64,000 nt of DNA, from NCBI GenBank assembly GCA_021521415.1, contig JAIQDT010007597.1, positions 1 to 64,000 on the forward strand, read 5' to 3'. Positions 1 to 8,844 of this stretch are shown in pieces. The notes under the pieces were generated by a model, which did no database searches, was not told where the DNA came from, and was given only the letters and a program-made list of their open reading frames with translations. A program made the position numbers and the translations under genes. The stretch comes from Bidens hawaiensis. Its lineage: Eukaryota > Streptophyta > Magnoliopsida > Asterales > Asteraceae. Positions within the stretch are counted from its first letter, which is position 1. Each line of letters begins with the position of its first letter.

Positions 1-650
1 AAGAGATGTGTAGTTACATATTGTCATAAATACTTAGTGCAAATGTTGTAACTTTTTTTATCAATAATATTCCGCTGCTTACACTTGGTACCAATTTGTT
101 CTTGAAACTTCCAAGCCCCTTTTGGTAGGTTGTGACAGAGGGCTAAATATGATGTTTTATGAGATGAGGAAATTCATAAGGTTGCTAAAATAAATAATTC
201 AATTTTGATCATTATTTGAGGTTGTGATTTTGATTGAGGTTGATGTTTGAAAACTTAAAACATTCTTAAATAAAATATGACAAAAAAAGTTTAAATTTAC
301 AAATTTTATCGGATAATTGAAGCATCTATGAACCACCATGGATTTCAAGTTTCAATTACAAATAAAATCGAAATATTTGAAAATTAAATATTGGATTTTT
401 TCATGAACTAACATGTTTTTCCAACAAAACAATCGTAATTCAAAATAAAATCAAGATTTGGGTGTTGGGTTGTCCATAAACCACCATGGATCTCCAACAA
501 AATAATCAAAAATTTAGATGAGGGGTTGAAGTGAACAATTGAAGTATTTTAGAAATCACTCATTTACTTCACTCATTCATTCAATCAAAAATAATAATGG
601 GAAAACCGAGTTTAGCCACCACGTATAACCGTGAATTTGGTTGTATTCAA
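1..650. other. Unassigned AT-rich DNA left of the nested cluster
   Basis: No convincing coding frame, RNA gene or terminal repeat is visible. The stretch is AT-rich, and the phrase AACCACCATGGAT occurs twice (around 332 and 479). The last five bases, TTCAA (646-650), are the left target-site duplication of the solo LTR that starts at 651; their partner is 36034-36038. It is therefore the pre-insertion flank, contiguous with 36039 onward before the nest formed. It could be the end of an older element, but I see no second copy to prove it. Confidence 0.6.
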
Positions 651-778
651 TGTAAGGCGCCGATCCCGGTACCCTACTATGGCATTGGATTTACTCGTAA
701 ACACAGTTCTAAATATCAAAGTTAATTTAAACTTTCGCGGAATAATATAATAAAGGTCAATCATTCATTGCAACATTC
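651..778 (-). repeat. Outer solo LTR, fragment 1 (its 3' end)
   Basis: It matches the start of the solo LTR at 12260: both begin TGTAAGGC and then share the GGTACC, TTGGATTTACTC and AACTTTCG stretches. It is cut at 778 by the insertion of the 779-7540 element, which duplicated CATTC (774-778 and 7541-7545). Confidence 0.88.
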
Positions 779-941
779 TGTAACATCCCGAAATTTCAAA
801 GTGATATTAATTATATTACTTACTAATAGAGGGAAAGTTTACTCGGGTTGTCAGGAAATAAATAATAGAGTAGGAGTTGGTATGAGTCGGGCTAGTGTTG
901 GATTAGTGGAGACGGGTTAAATGAGAATGGGATTTAAGGGA

Positions 942-949
942 TATAAATA
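942..949 (+). promoter_or_regulatory. Predicted TATA box of the 5' LTR
   Basis: TATAAATA sits 163 bp from the LTR start, inside GGGATATAAATATCCC, and is repeated at 5368-5375 in the 3' LTR. A GA-rich stretch follows about 115 bp downstream, as expected for an LTR leader. Transcription start is inferred, not shown. Confidence 0.6.
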
Positions 950-1277
950 TCCCCTAAAACCCCAAAATATCTTGATTTCCATCATTTTCCTAAAAACACT
1001 CCAAAACACACACACCACCTACAACCGCCGGCGGCAGCCGAGGAGAGGGAGAGCGAGGTCCGAGAGAGAGAGAGAGCGGTTGGTTGTGATTAAGCAAGTA
1101 AACGAGATCCAAACAAGCCCAAAAAGGTATGGTTCTTGATCTTTGAAGTTTAAAGATCCAAGCTTTTTAGTGTATAAACGACCGAAAATGGTCGGGAAGC
1201 GTAGTGGGTGATATTGAACCATAGCAAGGGTGTTAAAATCGCTCGAAATGCCGATCAGAAACTAAAACAGCGGCTGT

Positions 1278-1550
1278 CTGGGCAACTTCGCCTTCATCTG
1301 GGCAACTTCGCCTTCAAAGCGATGAACTTCGCCTGCAAGCTAAGTTCGCCTGATGAACTTCGCCTGCAAGCTAAGTTCGCCTGATGGCAACTTCGCTGTA
1401 AAGTTAAGTTCGCCTAACTGGTAACTTCGCCTGAGGCCAAGTTCGCCTGATGACAACTTCGCCTGAAGCCAAGTTCGCCTAAGGTTTAACTTCGCCTAAA
1501 GCCAAGTTCGCCTGAGGTTTAACTTCGCCTAAAGCCAAGTTCGATTAGAA
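1278..1550 (+). repeat. Minisatellite of AACTTCGCCT / AAGTTCGCCT units in the LTR
   Basis: Alternating AACTTCGCCTGA and AAGTTCGCCTAA motifs recur about twenty times with 4-10 bp spacers. Adjacent motifs are partly complementary because TTCG and CGAA alternate, so short hairpins are possible. The matching array in the 3' LTR (about 5705-6000) has about one extra 32-bp unit. Confidence 0.85.
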
Positions 1551-2094
1551 AATAAATTAAAAACGACAAGTAAAAGTAAGCTAATACTAGACCACCAGAT
1601 TAGATGAGGCGAGTATTGATATGTGTAACTTGTACAGTCAGCCGAGCTCAGTTAAAGAAGGGATTTACAGATATCAGAGGAAGAAGCAGAGTCCAGGTGA
1701 GTTTCTAGCCCCATTCCTTGTTATGTTTTCGGGGCTGTGTGCATACTCGATGTGTTGTTAATACATTTATCCTAAATGATAAGTGTATGCCATATGTGAT
1801 ATATGTGATGGATATGAATGATTGCTTGTCGGTACGCGAACGATCTTCGGATATTGCGCGTACTGTCAGGTTAAAAATAAAGGTACAAATATTATATATC
1901 GAGGATAGTAAATTCCAAGTGGTTGATAGTGTGTACGAATGTTATGATGTGACTGGTTTATTACGTAAATACCGAACTGATATGAAGTGTGATATAGGCA
2001 GGTAGAGGTAGAGTGTGTTAAAAGTGGCAAGAGTCTAGTAAGAGTGTTAGTGGCATAACGATAGTACGTGGTAGGGTAAGCCTATACGTGCCTT

Positions 2095-2292
2095 CGTTAT
2101 TAAAGTGGCAAAGTGGCATAACGTTCTACGTTATTAAAGTGGCAAAGTGGCATAACGTTTTACGTTATTAAAGTGGCAAAGTGGCATAACGTTTTACGTT
2201 ATTAAAGTGGCAAAGTGGCATAACGCTTTACCTTATTAAGTGGCAAAGTGGCATAACGTTATACGTTATTAAAGTGGCAAAGTGGCAAGGTG
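2095..2292 (+). repeat. 34-bp minisatellite (AAGTGGCATAACG...) in the 5' LTR
   Basis: A unit of about 34 bp, AAGTGGCATAACG followed by TTTTACGTTATT and AAAGTGGCA, occurs five times here and four times in the 3' LTR (about 6550-6715). The copy change between two LTRs that were identical at insertion shows fast turnover by slippage or unequal exchange. Confidence 0.85.
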
Positions 2293-3120
2293 GTAGGTGT
2301 AAATAAGAGGCTAAGTGGTAAGTTAAGCAGGTTAGGTGCGAGAGTGTGAATACACTTACCTTAAGTGGTAAGTGTATAGATGTTATACAAGTAACTATTA
2401 TGTAATGCTTGTCGGTACGTGAACGGTCTTCGGATATTGCACGTATCGTCAAGGAGAGTGATTGTCAAGTGGTTGTTAATGTGTATGTATTCTATGATGC
2501 GATTGCTTATTATGTAAATATTGTATTGGTATAAAGAGTGCTGTTGACAAGTAGTGGTAGAGTGTGATAGAAGTGGCAGAGTCTAGTAAGAGTGTTAGTG
2601 GCATGACGATAGTACGTGGTAGGGTAAGCCTATACGTGACTTCGTTATTAAGGTGGCATCAAGTGGCATATAGTGGCATAAGTGGCTAAGCTGTAGGGGT
2701 AATTAAGAGGCTAAGCTATAGGGGTAATTAAGTGGTTAAACAGTGGCATGTTAGACAGTGGACTATGTGTCTTCGGATACGTATATATTGTATGAAGTGG
2801 TTGTATGATAAGTTGCTTGATTAACTAGAACTCACTCAGCGTAGCTGACTTTTAGTATGCACGCAGGTGAGCTGATTATAGAGTTAGCATGAGGATGACA
2901 CACGGCATGGATTGAACGGCTGGCATCTGAAGAAAGAAGTAAAGATGTTTTAAATATAAAGTTTTGTGTTATGGTATCAAAGAAAAGATTTAATGTTTTG
3001 TAACAAATGATTGATGTTTTATATTCCGCGAAAAGTTTTAATAAACTCTGATTTGAAGAACTGTGTTTATGAGTAAATCCGACGCTAAAGTAGGGTCACC
3101 GGGTTCGGGGCCTTACAAGT

Positions 3121-3132
3121 TGGTATCAGAGC
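3121..3132 (+). other. Primer-binding site (initiator tRNA-Met type)
   Basis: TGGTATCAGAGC lies three bases after the 5' LTR end. It is the usual plant primer site complementary to the 3' end of initiator tRNA-Met, used to start minus-strand DNA synthesis. Confidence 0.88.
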
Positions 3133-3517
3133 AAAGTTCGAGAGATTTAAGCATCCTACATGCTTAGACTCGAACAGAGAATGGGATTTAAGTAAGAAAG
3201 GAAAGAAGATGCCAGTTCAAGAATGCCATGTGTCGCTCAAGCAAGATGAGTAAAGGTAAAGTGTATAATTAAATGATATATGTTAATGAGAAAGAAAGGA
3301 TACGTGAACGGCAGGGATAGGAATAATTGATTGTTGAATTGGCTAACTGCTTAAGTAGAACCAGCACAAATAGACTCATAAAGGGAAGTGTATAGGACAC
3401 GGAAAGTAACGTGATCAGCTAATCACAGCCGGCCACCGTGATTACCTGTTAGCCTTGCTATCCTTGTACTAAATAGTTCCTTGAGTGATGATGTTTGTGT
3501 TTCCCTTTTAGAATACG

Positions 3518-4704
3518 ATGGCTGGAGCTGGAGACATTGCTGGAGCTGGAGGTCGCACTGGACGACGCGGCAGGCCTCGTCGTGTCCAGCAACTTCTGGT
3601 TGAAACTGCTTCTAACACCGAAGATGAAGGAAGCGCAGCTGGAGGAGACCAGAACAACAACGAAGAGGTTCAACTTAGCCCTGCAGTTCAAGCAGCCATT
3701 GTTCAAGCTGTAGTTGCTGCTGTGAAGAACCTGAATCCCGAAGGATCTGCTAGAAGCCGTGAACGAACTGCTGAAGGGGTGGGTGGTGATGGTAGGAAGG
3801 ATGAGGAAGGAGAAAGAGGGGCCTCGAGTGAGGATAAGTCTGTGAAAGTCGATGACAGGAGAAGAGGCCAAGGTGGGTGCAACTATAAGTCCTTCAAAGG
3901 ATGCGACCCGCCAAAGCTGACTGGTTTGGGAGACGCAATCGCTACTCTCCAATGGATAGCCACTATGGACAAGGTTATCCGCATTAGCGAATGCCGTCCC
4001 GACAAGCAGTGGGTTATGCCACACAGTCATTTGAAGATGAGGCCATGTACTGGTGGGAAACTGTCGAACAAAGGAAGACCCGAGAGGAGATTAAGGCCAT
4101 GAGGTGGGATGACCTTAAGGAGTTAGTGATGAAAAGGTTCTGTGCTGATGCTGAGGTTGAGAGGGCCGAGATGAAATTTCTGAATCTAAAGGCGGACAAG
4201 ATGACACATCGTGAGTACACCACTGAATTCAACCGCATGTCTAGGCTGGTTCCTGACATGGTGAACACCGAGGCGAAACGGATCAAGTGCTACGTTAGAG
4301 GACTTCCCCAGAAGGTCCGCATGTTGGTCAGGGCCAACAAACCTGTTACCTTTGAGTCTGCGGTCGAGTTGGCAGAGATGGTCTATGATGATCTGGCGGC
4401 GGATGATGTGGACGTGGAAGATGAGGAAAAAGGGAAAGGAACTAAAAGAGCTGGGGATGTTGTGGAGCGTGCAGGGAGAAAGACACAGAAGATGGTAGGA
4501 AGGGAAGCATATAAGGTGTGCGGGAAGATGCACTTGGGGGAATGCAAGGCTGGTCCAAGTCAGTGCTACCGATGTGGGAGGAAGGGGCACATCTCCCGTG
4601 AATGCACCGAGGACCAGAAGTGTTACAAGTGCGGTAAGTCAGGTCACATAGCTAGGGAGTGTGGAGAAGCCGTGGCAGTGGGGGAAGGAATAGGAAACGC
4701 GTGA
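3518..4704 (+). pseudogene. gag (capsid plus zinc knuckles), one frameshift
   Basis: This is the structural Gag of the element, which forms the virus-like particle and binds RNA. The first frame (3518-4102) starts MAGAGDIAGAGG and has a low-complexity acidic and basic N-terminus. It then enters the retrotransposon gag core (FKGCDPPKLTG, LQWIATMDK). The second frame (3991-4704) continues the core ([40 protein letters not shown]) and ends with two full CCHC knuckles ([28 protein letters not shown]), preceded by a partial CxxC motif. The switch between frames, near 3998-4010, looks like a one-base deletion inside the capsid. No slippery heptamer is seen and the shift falls inside a domain, so programmed shifting is unlikely. 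The core resembles Gag of Tekay-like chromoviruses. Confidence 0.85.
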
Positions 4705-5205
4705 AAGGATGGTCTATTAGCTGCTGAGGAGGTTGCAGGAGAATAAGTGGCATGTCACAGTTGTTTTATGTTTAGTAGTTAAAGAGTGTTTTATGTTACA
4801 GTTGAACCTAGGTTTGTTTAGCAAGCTTGAATAATTTCCTTTTATGTTATGAAGTACTTGTAACTTCTTGTGTTTTTGTATGAACGACCTAGGAATTTAT
4901 CTTGAATGCATGTTGGTTATGATAAATAGTTGTGTGATGGTAAAGCGTCACCTTAGGAGTTAGCGTTATTATAGGAGATGGTTCCTCGGGAAGGCGATAC
5001 GAGACTTGGTACATCGAGGGCTTAATGGACAAGCTACCGTAATAGCTAAAACACATGATCACCGCTCGACGACTACAAGTCAGGAGTAAGAAGGATAACT
5101 CAGAAAGCGAAGGCGATTCAATAAAGCGTGTAAATATAAGAAGTTTTCCTTTTATAGGGAATAAGTTAGGTTTCGGGGACGAAACCTCTTTAAGGAGGGA
5201 AGACT
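4705..5205 (+). other. Non-coding internal 3' region with polypurine tract
   Basis: About 500 bp follow gag with no pol domain in any frame. It ends with the purine run AAGGAGGGAAGA at 5192-5203, directly before the 3' LTR, where plus-strand DNA synthesis would be primed. The preceding GTTTCGGGGACGAAAC is commonly seen before plant chromovirus polypurine tracts, which supports the lineage guess. Confidence 0.75.
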
Positions 5206-7540
5206 TGTAACATCCCGAAATTTCAAAGTGATATTAATTATATTACTTACTAATAGAGGGAAAGTTTACTCGGTTGTCAGGAAATAAATAATAGAGTAGG
5301 AGTTGGTATGAGTCGGGCTAGTGTTGGATTAATGGAGACGGGTTAAATGAGAATGGGATTTAAGGGATATAAATATCCCCTAAAACCCCAAAATATCTTG
5401 ATTTCCATCATTTTCCTAAAAACACTCCAAAACACACACACCACCTACAACCGCCGGCGGCAGCCGAGGAGAGGGAGAGCGAGGTCCGAGAGAGAGAGAG
5501 AGCGGTTGGTTGTGATTAAGCAAGTAAACGAGATCCAAACAAGCCCAAAAAGGTATGGTTCTTGATCTTTGAAGTTTAAAGATCCAAGCTTTTTAGTGTA
5601 TAAACGACCGAAAATGGTCGGGAAGCGTAGTGGGTGATATTGAACCACAGCAAGGGTGTTAAAATCGCTCGAAATGCCGATCAGAAACTAAAACAGCGGC
5701 TGTCTGGGCAACTTCGCCTTCATCTGGGCAACTTCGCCTTCAAAGCGATGAACTTCACCTGGAAGCTAAGTTCGCCTGATGAACTTCGCCTGCAAGCTAA
5801 GTTCGCCTGATGGCAACTTTGCTGTAAAGTTAAGTTCGCCTAACTGGTAACTTCGCCTGAGGCCAAGTTCGCCTAATGACAACTTTGCCTGAAGCCAAGT
5901 TCGCCTGATGACAACTTCGCCTGAAGCTAAGTTCGCCTAAGGTTTAACTTCGCCTAAAGCCAAGTTCGCCTGAGGTTTAACTTCGCCTAAAGCCAAGTTC
6001 GATTAGAAAATAAATTAAAAACGACAAGTAAAAGTAAGCTAATACTAGACCACCAGATTAGATCAGGCGAGATTGATACGTGTAACTTGTACAGTCAGCC
6101 GAGCTCAGTTAAAGAAGGGATTTACAGATATCAGAGGAAGAAGCAGAGTCCAGGTGAGTTTCTAGCCCCATTCCTTGTTATGTTTTCGGGGCTGTGTGCA
6201 TACTCGATGTGTTGTTAATACATTTATCCTAAATGATAAGTGTATGCCATATGTGATATATGTGATGGATATGAATGATTGCTTGTCGGTACGCGAACGA
6301 TCTTCGGATATTGCGCGTACTGTCAGGTTAAAAATAAAGGTACTAATATTATATATCGAGGATAGTAAATTCCAAGTGGTTGATAGTGTGTACGAATGTT
6401 ATGATGTGACTGGTTTATTACGTAAATACCGAACTGATATGAAGTGTGATATAGGCAGGTAGAGGTAGAGTGTGTTAAAAGTGGCAAGAGTCTAGTAAGA
6501 GTGTTAGTGGCATAACGATAGTACGTGGTAGGGTAAGCCTATACGTGCCTTCGTTATTAAAGTGGCAAAGTGGCATAACGTTTTACGTTATTAAAGTGGC
6601 AAAGTGGCATAACGTTTTACGTTATTAAAGTGGCAAAGTGGCATAACGCTTTACCTTATTAAGTGGCAAAGTGGCATAACGTTATACGTTATTAAAGTGG
6701 CAAAGTGGCAAGGTGGTAGGTGTAAATAAGAGGCTAAGTGGTAAGTTAAGCAGGTTAGGTGCGAGAGTGTGAATACACTTACCTTAAGTGGTAAGTGTAT
6801 AGATGTTATACAAGTAACTATTATGTAATGCTTGTCGGTACGTGAACGGTCTTCGGATATTGCACGTATCGTCAAGGAGAGTGATTGTCAAGTGGTTGTT
6901 AGTGTGTATGTATTCTATGATGCGATTGCTTATTATGTAAATATTGTATTGGTATAAAGAGTGCTGTTGACAAGTAGTGGTAGAGTGTGATAGAAGTGGC
7001 AGAGTCTAGTAAGAGTGTTAGTGGCATGACGATAGTACGTGGTAGGGTAAGCCTATACGTGACTTCGTTATTAAGGTGGCATCAAGTGGCATATAGTGGC
7101 ATAAGTGGCTAAGCTGTAGGGGTAATTAAGAGGCTAAGCTATAGGGGTAATTAAGTGGTTAAACAGTGGCATGTTAGACAGTGGACTATGTGTCTTCGGA
7201 TACGTATATATTGTATGAAGTGGTTGTATGATAAGTTGCTTGATTAACTAGAACTCACTCAGCGTAGCTGACTTTTAGTATGCACGCAGGTGAGCTGATT
7301 ATAGAGTTAGCATGAGGATGACACACGACATGGATTGAACGGCTGGCATCTGAAGAAAGAAGTAAAGATGTTTTAAATATAAAGTTTTGTGTTATGGTAT
7401 CAAAGAAAAGATTTAATGTTTTGTAACAAATGATTGATGTTTTATATTCCACGAAAAGTTTTAATAAACTCTGATTTGAAGAACTGTGTTTATGAGTAAA
7501 TCCGACGCTAAAGTAGGGTAACCGGGTTCGGGGCCTTACA
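5206..7540 (+). repeat. 3' LTR of the gag-only element
   Basis: This 2335-bp copy is nearly identical to 779-3117 and ends GGGCCTTACA before the CATTC duplication. Its TATA box is at 5368-5375. Differences from the 5' LTR include scattered substitutions, one fewer 34-bp unit and about one extra 32-bp TTCGCC unit. Confidence 0.93.
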
Positions 7541-8447
7541 CATTCATAACTTGTCTTTTTAAAACATAACATAAAATATTTTATCAAAACATCATGACAA
7601 GTCTTCAGATGCCAGTGTATTCTAATCCTGCCATGTGTCCCGTTCTAGCCAGCTAACTTAGTCTATTTACCTGTGTGCATACTAAAAGTCAACTACACTG
7701 AGTGAGTTCTAGTTAATCAGGTAACATACATTCACTTACTTACATACATACGTATCCGAAGATACATATTACATACTTAGCTGGTTACCTTTCTTTCGTT
7801 CGCACACATATATATACTTTCTTTATTTCATACTTTCATTATACATACATAACTATCTTTACCATCTCAGATATTTGTAGGGTCTGGTCCCTTTCTTCTC
7901 TATCTCGGATGTTATTAGGGTCTGGTCCCTTTCTTCTCTATCTCAGATATTATTAGGGTCTATTCCCTTCCTTCTCTATCTCAGATATTATTAGGGTCTG
8001 GTTCCTTCTATCTCCGATATTAGTAGGGTTTGGTCCCTTCCTTCCTTTCAACCATATATACACATCTTTACACATACATTTAACTATATATTTCGTACAT
8101 ACTCATAGTCTTTCATTCATCATTCATATATCTGTCATAACTCACCTTTCCTGGTGATGCGCGCAATATCCGAAGATCGTTCATCCACCGATAAGCATTC
8201 ATTCATAACATTCATACATATTATCACATGAATCATTATAGCATACACTTACCATTTAAGGTAAGTGATTTAAGGTAAGTGTATTAACGTTCACATTGAG
8301 TATGCACACAGCCCCGAAAACATAACAAGGAAATGGGGCTAGGAACTCACCTGAGTCCTGTTACGTTCACCGTTAATGGTTATTCCTTTCTTTAGCTATG
8401 CGCGACTAACTGTATAAAAATTACACGTATCAGTTTACTATCATTAC
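7541..8447 (-). repeat. Outer solo LTR, fragment 2
   Basis: This continues the LTR started at 651. Around 7675-7725 it holds a stretch that, on the minus strand, matches the LTRs of the gag-only element (TAACTAGAACTCACTCAG near 2825 and 7245). A short array around 7870-8045 repeats a unit of about 40 bp with GATATTATTAGGGTCTGGTC. It ends ATTAC (8443-8447), one base different from the ACTAC that follows the copia element at 34840-34844. Confidence 0.85.
7870..8045. repeat. About 40-bp tandem repeat (AGATATTATTAGGGTCTGGTC)
   Basis: Four to five imperfect copies carry TATCTC, GATATTATTAGGGTC and TGGTCCCTTCT. The relative at 12260-14387 has only about two copies at the matching place (about 12708-12775), so the array differs in length between family members. 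Confidence 0.75.
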
Positions 8448-8816
8448 TGTAAGATCCAAGACGGATCTTTCAATTATGATATCAACGTACCTAACTGTTG
8501 GTGCGGAAATCCAACAGTAGACGATTCAAGAACAAGGATATGAACACGATGAATTTCTTCAAAACACACGTTATATTGAACATCGGGTGCTTAAGCCACA
8601 ATACAATACTCGATCTCTACGTAAAGGAGAACGGACAAAACCCCAAAACAAACAAACAACCCAAAACCCTATACATCATGTTCTATATATAGGGTATTCA
8701 ATATGCTAGCCCAACAATAGCCCAAAAGCCCAACGAGATCCATAAGGATCTTGGTTTACATATGCAACCCACTAACAATATAAACTAAGTACAAACCATC
8801 TAATTTGGGCCCAACA
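8448..8816 (-). repeat. 3' LTR of the copia element
   Basis: It reads TGTAAGATCC ... GGGCCCAACA on the plus strand and matches 34462-34839 with several percent divergence and small indels. TATATATA at 8684-8691 is the predicted TATA box on the minus strand; the same site occurs at 34707-34714. Confidence 0.9.
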
Positions 8817-8832
8817 ATCTCCCCCCTGGTTT
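8817..8832 (-). other. Polypurine tract of the copia element
   Basis: The plus strand reads ATCTCCCCCCTGG, which on the minus strand is the purine-rich CCAGGGGGGAGAT directly before the 3' LTR. This is the expected plus-strand primer site. Confidence 0.75.
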
Positions 8833-8844
8833 GTAGCTTGGTTT

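Larger units (their letters stand above)
779..3117 (+). repeat. 5' LTR of the gag-only element
   Basis: This 2339-bp LTR begins TGTAACATC and ends CCTTACA. A TATA box sits at 942-949 in the context GGGATATAAATATCCC. A short GA run follows near 1062-1075, and then two minisatellite arrays at about 1278-1545 and 2095-2290. The short frames at 921-1139 and 1718-2005 recur unchanged in place in the 3' LTR and are not convincing genes. It carries one more 34-bp unit than the 3' LTR in the second array and about one 32-bp unit fewer in the first. Confidence 0.93.
779..7540 (+). mobile_element. Gag-only (TR-GAG type) non-autonomous LTR retrotransposon
   Basis: Two long direct repeats (779-3117 and 5206-7540) start TGTAACATCCCG and end GGGCCTTACA. 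They are flanked by a perfect 5-bp duplication, CATTC, at 774-778 and 7541-7545. The internal region is only about 2.1 kb and holds a tRNA-Met type primer site, a gag gene, about 500 bp of non-coding DNA and a polypurine tract. No protease, reverse transcriptase, RNase H or integrase is present in any frame. This fits the known class of terminal-repeat retrotransposons with a GAG domain, which rely on enzymes of other elements. The LTRs differ by only roughly one to two dozen substitutions over 2.3 kb plus two repeat-copy changes, so the insertion is recent. It landed in the outer solo LTR, itself a relative. Confidence 0.93.

Noticed and set aside
921..1139. A 72-codon frame after the LTR TATA box (also 5347-5565)
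   Set aside because: It spans the TATA box itself and a GA repeat; the protein is low-complexity (RERERER). It is an accident of composition.
1718..2005. A 95-codon frame in each LTR of the gag-only element (also 6175-6462)
   Set aside because: Identical placement in both LTRs only reflects LTR identity. It has no recognisable domain and overlaps repeat-rich LTR DNA, so I do not call it a gene.
1278..2292. CRISPR-like repeat arrays
   Set aside because: Units are directly tandem with no unique spacers of fixed length, lie inside LTRs, and the DNA is from a plant nucleus.
3458..4030. Long minus-strand frame (190 codons) opposite gag
   Set aside because: It is a shadow of the gag frame on the other strand and has no domain or start context of its own.
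3991..4102. Programmed -1 frameshift in gag
   Set aside because: No slippery heptamer or downstream hairpin is evident and the shift falls inside the capsid core, not at a gag-pol boundary.
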